From Toxonevra muliebris (taxonomy: Eukaryota; Arthropoda; Insecta; Diptera; Pallopteridae), in assembly GCA_963691655.1 (NCBI GenBank), contig OY829326.1, forward strand, positions 39,893,989-39,957,988: a DNA stretch of 64,000 bases, given 5' to 3'. Position numbers and translations under genes: made by a program. Of this stretch, positions 62,401 to 64,000 are shown piece by piece. The notes beneath the pieces are model-generated. The model worked only from the letters and a program-made list of their open reading frames with translations, was not told the DNA's origin and made no database searches. The stretch's first letter is position 1; every line of letters begins with the position of its first letter.

Positions 62401-63086
62401 AGAGGCCAAAATGACATATACAAAGAGGAACTAGAGGGTTAAAATGTCCTATAGAAATGATCTTCATAAAATTCTGCCATAAAACTTCGCCATTAAGATT
62501 TTTCTCAGACATCAATTTATTTCCCTTTTTGCACTTAGTATTCAGCTACCTTCGACCAAAAATTTAGAACTTTGACTCACTGTAAAAAAACTGACACGTG
62601 CTGGAATATAAGTTTATTTTACAAAAATGGTCTACACAACATGATCCTTCAGGATTATAGGGTGGCTACTATGTTTCAGCAAAAAAGTTTTAATTTGTTG
62701 GACAGTGTTATTATTAAGGACATGAATAAAAGATAAGGAACTGTGCTATTAATTGAGTCCTACGAGCTAGCTCGAATTAGTCAGTTGAGTTTACTTTCCA
62801 AACAAATTGGATAATTTCACTTCAAACTCAAAGAAGGTAATCACAAAGAGCTGTAACCTAAAAACTTCACTATGATTGTAAAGTCTGGTACTTTGTCAAC
62901 TTATAATGGTTTTAAAGTCATACTAGGTTGAAAATTGGAATATTACCGAATCTTCATTCTAAAAACAGTCACTCACCTAGAATTGAGACCTTCGATTTCT
63001 TCCGCTTGTTCAGCTAAGGAGGATTCCAAATCCAAATAGGCTCCATAGTCACCGTCTTTATATACTTGTATTGCAGCATCATCAAT
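28553..63086 (-). CDS. Fhos: Formin FHOD/Fhos (5' end beyond window)
   Basis: Eighteen coding exons on the minus strand join in phase. 5' to 3': 62977-63086, 54710-54768, 51992-52176, 51684-51907, 51279-51500, 50957-51213, 50546-50689, 48894-50129, 48419-48623, 39088-39487, 38872-39018, 34143-34358, 33962-34084, 33734-33889, 33338-33657, 32558-32797, 32253-32479 and 28553-28626. They total 4545 nt (1514 residues plus stop). The order is the FHOD order: Arm-repeat regulatory domain (residues about 40-270), variable linker, FH1 proline runs (about 943-975), FH2 (about 1015-1415) and the DAD at the end. FHOD formins nucleate or bundle actin and, in Drosophila, act in muscle sarcomeres and in other actin remodelling. 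The GTPase-binding-domain exons and ATG lie past 64000. The long exon 48894-50129 may be isoform-specific. Confidence 0.93.
28627..32252. other. Fhos intron between the last two exons
   Basis: The intron holds AT-rich sequence, a GT-rich microsatellite near 31980-32010 and open stretches without codon structure. Near 29640-29800 a plus-strand reading has two CxxC pairs (FCIICSE, CESCD) that could be transposase debris, but this is not firm. No nested gene was recognised. Confidence 0.35.
32558..39018 (-). CDS. Fhos: Fhos exons 11-16: FH2 actin-nucleating domain
   Basis: Six exons cover about 400 residues. The domain opens with [19 protein letters not shown] and [20 protein letters not shown], and continues [68 protein letters not shown] and [18 protein letters not shown]. 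It ends in the helical tail [20 protein letters not shown]. The LN-G-GF and KD...LL-H-L blocks are hallmarks of the FH2 core. FH2 dimers bind actin filament barbed ends. All residues expected for an intact domain are present and no stop interrupts it. Confidence 0.95.
35052..35440 (-). mobile_element. Composite tRNA-derived SINE with two tRNA-like heads
   Basis: Read on the minus strand, 35440-35197 matches the SINE at 26341: GACCTCGATAGTCTAGTGG (A box region), GGTTCAGTTCC (B box, one mismatch), then the same body with GCCGATTC on the opposite strand. At 35195 it joins a second tRNA-like head, GCCACTGTGGTCTAGTGGCA with GCGTTAGATTCTC as B box, and a different 3' module containing GGTACAATAGATCTTATAGG. 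It is either a dimeric SINE or one SINE inserted at the end of another. It lies in a Fhos intron. Confidence 0.7.
35500..36125 (+). mobile_element. Decayed LINE C-terminal region
   Basis: The plus-strand reading 35922-36105 contains [32 protein letters not shown] and HLHKIST, followed after a stop by RFCNQEE. This matches the post-RNase H segment of R1/Jockey-type LINEs (LRxLVGxLTGHxxLxxHLHxxG, then CRFCxEEEE). Upstream sequence to 35640 is probably RNase H debris. Interrupted by stops. Confidence 0.65.
36660..37176. mobile_element. hAT-like MITE (517 bp) with perfect 8-bp duplication
   Basis: The inverted ends share TAACGCTCGTATCT exactly and are flanked by the direct repeat CCCATACC at 36652-36659 and 37177-37184. 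The element contains two ACTGTATA-type motifs near each end (AAAACTGTATATTTC near 36690; GAAAAACTGTATAG near 37150). No transposase frame is convincing. The end sequence TAACG fits the hAT end consensus. It is in the Fhos intron between exons 11 and 12. Confidence 0.8.
38518..38838. mobile_element. PIF/Harbinger-like MITE (321 bp) next to Fhos exon 11
   Basis: Inverted ends share GGGATTCATTTCGC, and the trinucleotide TAA flanks both sides (38515-38517 and 38839-38841). A 3-bp TAA/TTA duplication with GG-starting ends suggests PIF/Harbinger. The right border is only 33 bp from the end of exon 38872-39018, on its 3' splice-donor side. A piece containing AACCACGG-TTTTGATACA also occurs near 36425, pointing to another copy. 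Confidence 0.6.
39088..48623 (-). CDS. Fhos: Fhos exons 9-10: linker and FH1 region
   Basis: Exon 48419-48623 codes [20 protein letters not shown] and [16 protein letters not shown]. Exon 39088-39487 continues [12 protein letters not shown], then [20 protein letters not shown], an acidic stretch, and the FH1 proline runs [22 protein letters not shown] and ICPPPMM. It ends in a Ser/Asn-rich hinge [12 protein letters not shown]1 prolines recruit profilin-actin. The 8.9-kb intron between these two exons holds the ACBP genes. Confidence 0.9.
40248..40487. mobile_element. Short TA-flanked MITE (240 bp)
   Basis: Inverted ends CACTAGAGCGGGTCGG and CACTAGAGTGGGTCGA are followed inside by a second matched block, TTGAAAAGTCCACCCC and TATTTGAAA. 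TA flanks both sides. It resembles Tc1/mariner-derived MITEs. A LINE fragment follows immediately on the right. Confidence 0.7.
40490..40860 (+). mobile_element. Decayed LINE 3' end with CCTAACC tail
   Basis: A plus-strand reading in broken frames gives [19 protein letters not shown] and then a leucine-rich end, the C-terminal zinc motif of Jockey-type LINE ORF2. The segment closes with ACCTAACCTAACCTAG near 40830-40845. It probably inserted in the Fhos intron before later decay. Confidence 0.65.
41350..41358 (+). promoter_or_regulatory. TATA box of ACBP copy 1
   Basis: TATAAAAAG is followed about 32 bp later by AACAGTCA, an initiator-like site. The ATG is at 41505, leaving a 5' leader of about 120 nt. 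Confidence 0.55.
41505..41828 (+). CDS. Acyl-CoA-binding protein, copy 1 (nested in Fhos intron)
   Basis: Exon 1 (41505-41510) codes only Met-Asp before the donor GTAAGT; exon 2 (41583-41828) codes the remaining 81 residues. The 83-residue protein starts [20 protein letters not shown] and contains the family signature [17 protein letters not shown], then [20 protein letters not shown] and TYEKYAPKY. Length and motifs fit the four-helix ACBP/diazepam-binding-inhibitor family, which binds long-chain acyl-CoA esters in the cytosol. The Tyr of YGLFKQ and the Lys of KAKWDAW are in place for CoA binding. It lies antisense to Fhos inside its 8.9-kb intron with its own TATA box and AATAAA near 41895. 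Confidence 0.95.
41940..43170. other. Spacer between ACBP copies
   Basis: No gene. From about 42130 to 42560 the plus strand is a degenerate, purine/T-biased repeat of words such as TTTGGTCTGAGTTTGA, a cryptic simple sequence. Confidence 0.4.
43176..43183 (+). promoter_or_regulatory. TATA box of ACBP copy 2
   Basis: TATAAATA lies about 27 bp before CTCAGAATTAG, a likely transcription start, and 56 bp before the ATG at 43232. Confidence 0.6.
43232..43580 (+). CDS. Acyl-CoA-binding protein, copy 2 (nested in Fhos intron)
   Basis: Same two-exon layout as copy 1: Met-Asp in 43232-43237 with donor GTAAGT, then 43335-43580. The 83-residue product begins [20 protein letters not shown] and carries [34 protein letters not shown] and TYQKYAPKY. 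Differences from copy 1 cluster in the second half: Trp to Tyr in KAKYEAW, a Gln/Ala-rich third helix and AT-richer codons. This suggests an older duplication with some specialisation. The fold and CoA-binding residues look intact. AATAAA lies near 43633. Confidence 0.95.
43975..45450. mobile_element. piggyBac-like element (1476 bp), transposase decayed
   Basis: TTAA flanks both ends (43971-43974 and 45451-45454). Inverted ends read CCCTATTCATCCCACG (left) and CACTATTCATCCCACG (right, opposite strand); inner copies of CACTACGTGGGA-type sequence lie near 45250. On the minus strand, 45175-44921 codes a piggyBac transposase piece: [30 protein letters not shown] and [19 protein letters not shown] separate minus-strand piece at 44400-44230, [20 protein letters not shown] then [12 protein letters not shown], belongs to mariner-like transposases instead. 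The element is therefore a deleted piggyBac that carries a mariner fragment. Confidence 0.85.
44230..44538 (-). pseudogene. Mariner-like transposase C-terminal fragment inside the piggyBac-like element
   Basis: The reading contains [20 protein letters not shown] and [20 protein letters not shown], typical of the region after the last catalytic Asp in insect mariner-like elements. Upstream catalytic blocks are absent. It is nested in the piggyBac-like element at 43975-45450. Confidence 0.7.
45757..45765 (+). promoter_or_regulatory. TATA box of ACBP copy 3
   Basis: TATAAATAG is followed about 30 bp later by an initiator-like GCAGTGG. It precedes the ATG at 45936 of the broken third copy, so the promoter outlived the coding sequence. 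Confidence 0.5.
45936..46779 (+). pseudogene. Acyl-CoA-binding protein pseudogene, copy 3
   Basis: The layout matches the two intact copies: Met-Asp at 45936-45941 with a GTAAGA donor, and a second exon from 46586. That exon starts [20 protein letters not shown] and reads through [12 protein letters not shown] deletion of 40 bp relative to copy 1 then removes the GDC...DLK segment and shifts the frame. Downstream the original frame is still readable ([26 protein letters not shown]) with a further in-frame loss of 12 bp after KWD, and ends at the homologous TAA at 46777-46779. The shifted frame runs past this to a later TGA. The intron is enlarged by a foldback element. No functional ACBP can be made. 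Confidence 0.9.
46009..46483. mobile_element. Foldback element with about 150-bp inverted arms
   Basis: The left arm (about 46009-46165) and right arm (about 46334-46483) are inverted copies, roughly 90 percent alike by eye. Both start TTATCTGAGATTTTTCTTCA and include GTTAACCGTT near the inner end. The centre contains TTTCGAGATATTAAATATTT and CTTTGGATGTACTTTC. It sits in the intron of the ACBP pseudogene. A truncated relative is at 18499-18800. Flanking duplications are unclear. Confidence 0.75.
47108..47701. mobile_element. TTAA-flanked MITE (594 bp) with long perfect inverted ends
   Basis: TTAA at 47104-47107 and 47702-47705 flanks inverted ends that match for at least 22 bp, beginning GGGGACATTCCAGTTTAAAA. 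No transposase frame. The TTAA duplication suggests piggyBac-type mobilisation. It lies in the same Fhos intron as the ACBP genes. Confidence 0.75.
48894..50129 (-). CDS. Fhos: Fhos long low-complexity exon (412 codons)
   Basis: A single 1236-nt exon enters in phase 1 and leaves in phase 1 (donor GTAAGT), so skipping it keeps the frame. Its first two thirds are runs of Asn, Thr and Ser, including several NNN tracts. Interspersed conserved-looking islands include [28 protein letters not shown] and [18 protein letters not shown]. Near the end is a run of about 14 prolines followed by [12 protein letters not shown], and then [14 protein letters not shown] at the donor. The proline run lies about 200 residues upstream of the FH1 segment. 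Antisense open frames here are by-products of trinucleotide repeats. Confidence 0.85.
50546..63086 (-). CDS. Fhos: Fhos exons 1-7 in window: regulatory FH3/DID region
   Basis: These seven exons code residues 1-400 of the visible protein. The first begins [20 protein letters not shown] and the second carries [18 protein letters not shown]. The third has [14 protein letters not shown] and [19 protein letters not shown], followed by [15 protein letters not shown] across the exon 3-4 join and [10 protein letters not shown]. Exon 5 ends LYEAVLK. These are the armadillo-like repeats that in FHOD proteins bind the C-terminal DAD and hold the formin inactive. Exon 6 is rich in Arg and Ser; exon 7 contains [18 protein letters not shown], a charged helix. 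The introns before and after exon 2 are long (8.2 and 2.5 kb). Confidence 0.9.
52177..52654. other. Fhos intron sequence, unrecognised
   Basis: AT-rich with a T run near 52380-52396; no feature supported apart from the splice acceptor of exon 51992-52176. Confidence 0.35.
52655..52870 (-). mobile_element. Diverged tRNA-derived SINE
   Basis: Plus-strand sequence from GGGACCTACAGTTTTATGCC through TGGTTTGCCATTGCCAGCCA to the end is the inverse of the body of the SINE at 26341. The minus-strand head has GATCAAATCTCGG as a weakened B box. The A box side is eroded or cut. Confidence 0.6.
52903..53454. mobile_element. hAT-like MITE (552 bp) built of repeated AATTCCATTAC words
   Basis: Ends are CAGAGTTGGGTA (left) and CAGAGCTGTGTA (right, opposite strand). 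The flanking 8-bp sequences are CACATACT (52895-52902) and CACATACC (53455-53462), seven of eight identical. The interior is dominated by variants of GTAATGGAATTG and its complement, and a block of about 50 bp near each end (around TTGTAATTGGTACTTTTTGT) is inverted between the two halves. It could fold almost end to end. Confidence 0.8.
53463..54709. other. Fhos intron sequence, unrecognised
   Basis: An open stretch at 53500-53688 includes [20 protein letters not shown], which may be transposon debris, but no family could be named. Confidence 0.3.
54769..58260. other. Fhos intron sequence, AT-rich
   Basis: Part of the 8.2-kb intron between the first two visible exons. It holds CAG/CAA repeats near 56405-56425, T runs near 56740 and many unsupported short open stretches. 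Confidence 0.35.
58261..59000 (-). mobile_element. Decayed Tc1-like transposase, minus strand
   Basis: The minus strand reads from about 58835 downwards as [33 protein letters not shown] and [12 protein letters not shown]. After damage it continues [32 protein letters not shown] and [11 protein letters not shown] near 58470-58300. This is the Tc1-type order from the first catalytic Asp block to the last block (here SSDANDIEN, with Asp/Asn in the DxxxIENxW position). A possible terminal repeat TACAGTGTTCAGTTACTAC lies at 58260. The frame is broken. Confidence 0.75.
59001..62976. other. Fhos intron sequence with simple repeats
   Basis: Contains a CA-rich microsatellite (60209-60232), A runs near 60580 and T runs near 60825-60843. 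A stretch AGGGGAGAGTGGGGACGGG near 60763 resembles the end of some DNA transposons, but no partner end was found. The open stretch 60189-60482 lacks support. Confidence 0.35.
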
Positions 63087-63355
63087 CTGCAATAAATAAA
63101 AAAAGGGAGAATATTTAGTAAAATATATGCATTTTACGACCGAAAATTTTGGACAAGATTTTTACAAATAAGAATAAATTTTTGCGGGTAATTATTGAAA
63201 ACTGCTCAGATAAAATCTGGCCTCACCCTTAAAAGTAAGAATTCCAGCTCGCTTGCACGAACAGCTCATAATTTGGCATGCTTTAACGTTAGTGTTCTAT
63301 TACGTCCATCGATAGAAAATTACAGAGTGAGCAAAATAGATTGAAACGTCTGTAT

Positions 63356-63439
63356 ATATCGTCGCCTGAGAATTGATTTGGCGTATGTGTCTACAAATTC
63401 ATTTACCTATACGCCAAATCAATTCTCAGGCGACGATAT
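63356..63439. repeat. Perfect 31-bp inverted repeat with 22-nt loop
   Basis: The left arm 63356-63386 (starts ATATCGTCGCCTGAGAATTG) is the exact reverse complement of 63409-63439. The spacer is 22 nt. It lies in the Fhos intron upstream of the first visible exon. Confidence 0.9.
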
Positions 63440-63521
63440 GTTCTTGTTTGAATTGTTATTACAAAAGGAACCATTAAGTTTGAAATTACAGAAGGAACCA
63501 TTAACCTTGAAATTTATAGTA

Positions 63522-63546
63522 AGGGGGGAGGGGGGGGGGGGGGGGT
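63522..63546 (+). repeat. Poly-G tract
   Basis: A run of G interrupted by a single A, about 24 nt long, follows a short imperfect tandem repeat containing AAGGAACCATTAA (63465-63505). Such a tract can form a G-quadruplex, and is also a common spot for sequencing error in length. Confidence 0.75.
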
Positions 63547-64000
63547 TGGAGAAGAGTCACACTGCACCGGTAATGTTTTCTTTTGATTTTACAACAAACC
63601 ACAATTCTTAGATTAATAATATTAAGATGACAAGATATACCAGTCCACTAAATTACCTGGCGCTGTAGCCTAGTGTAACTTATACGTTATGTTTTTACAT
63701 AACTAAGAAATACATTTTTATGGCCCTTTGCTCCCTCGTGGACCCATAGGACAATATATATACAGTATGTAACAAAATTGAGCAAATGAAGGGACATTTT
63801 GAGACATAAAAAATAGCGCAAAAATGGCATCTAATTAAAAAGTAATAGCATAGCAAAGTTTCCTCAGATCCAGATAAACAAAAGTGGAAACAAATTTTTG
63901 AAATCAGATAACTCCTTCAGGTTCCAAAAGAGCCTTGAAAATATCGGAATTTTGACAATAAATTATGATTTTTCAATAATTTTTATTTCTCCTTGAGTGA

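Noticed and set aside
1..64000. CRISPR array, prokaryotic operon or integrated phage
   Set aside because: No regular short repeats with spacers; all recognised genes are spliced and eukaryotic.

Overview
The window is nuclear DNA from an insect, most likely a higher (schizophoran) fly with a large, repeat-rich genome. It is AT-rich, its genes are split by GT-AG introns, and it carries the fly formin gene Fhos/FHOD, short acyl-CoA-binding proteins, an insect-type secreted CUB protein and peritrophin-like proteins. Transposon remains lie between and inside the genes. A tephritid fruit fly is a reasonable guess but is not proven. No prokaryotic gene organisation, rRNA gene, true tRNA gene or CRISPR array was seen.

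Left part (1-14.5 kb): four paralogous genes for small secreted cysteine-rich proteins. Two on the minus strand (about 563-1465 and 5646-6706) have two cysteine modules, a Thr/Pro-rich mucin-like linker and a C-terminal chitin-binding type-2 (CBM14) domain. Two on the plus strand (9486-10021 and 13913-14427) have only the two cysteine modules. All share a tiny first exon that splits the signal peptide, except that the first exon of the leftmost gene could not be fixed. LINE remains lie between genes 1 and 2.

Middle part (14.5-28 kb): gene-poor sequence with several non-autonomous DNA transposons, then a seven-exon gene for a 403-residue secreted CUB-domain protein (19389-24606) whose first exon lies 3.7 kb upstream of the rest. 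Next is a decayed BEL/Pao retrotransposon interrupted by a tRNA-derived SINE with a 13-bp target-site duplication.

Right part (28.5-63.1 kb): the minus-strand formin gene Fhos. Eighteen coding exons were reconstructed, and every splice phase joins. They encode 1514 residues from the middle of the regulatory N-terminal domain through FH1, FH2 and DAD to the stop. The 5' exons lie beyond the right edge. One 8.9-kb intron holds three plus-strand acyl-CoA-binding protein genes: two intact 83-residue copies and a third disabled by a 40-bp deletion. The same intron holds a piggyBac-like element with TTAA duplications, a TTAA-flanked MITE and a foldback element.

The window shows no new multi-gene system. 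The most distinctive content is the two-architecture cysteine-rich gene family, the nested ACBP cluster with a dying copy, an unusually long Asn/Thr/Pro-rich exon in the formin, and a set of datable transposon insertions whose boundaries and duplications can be read directly.
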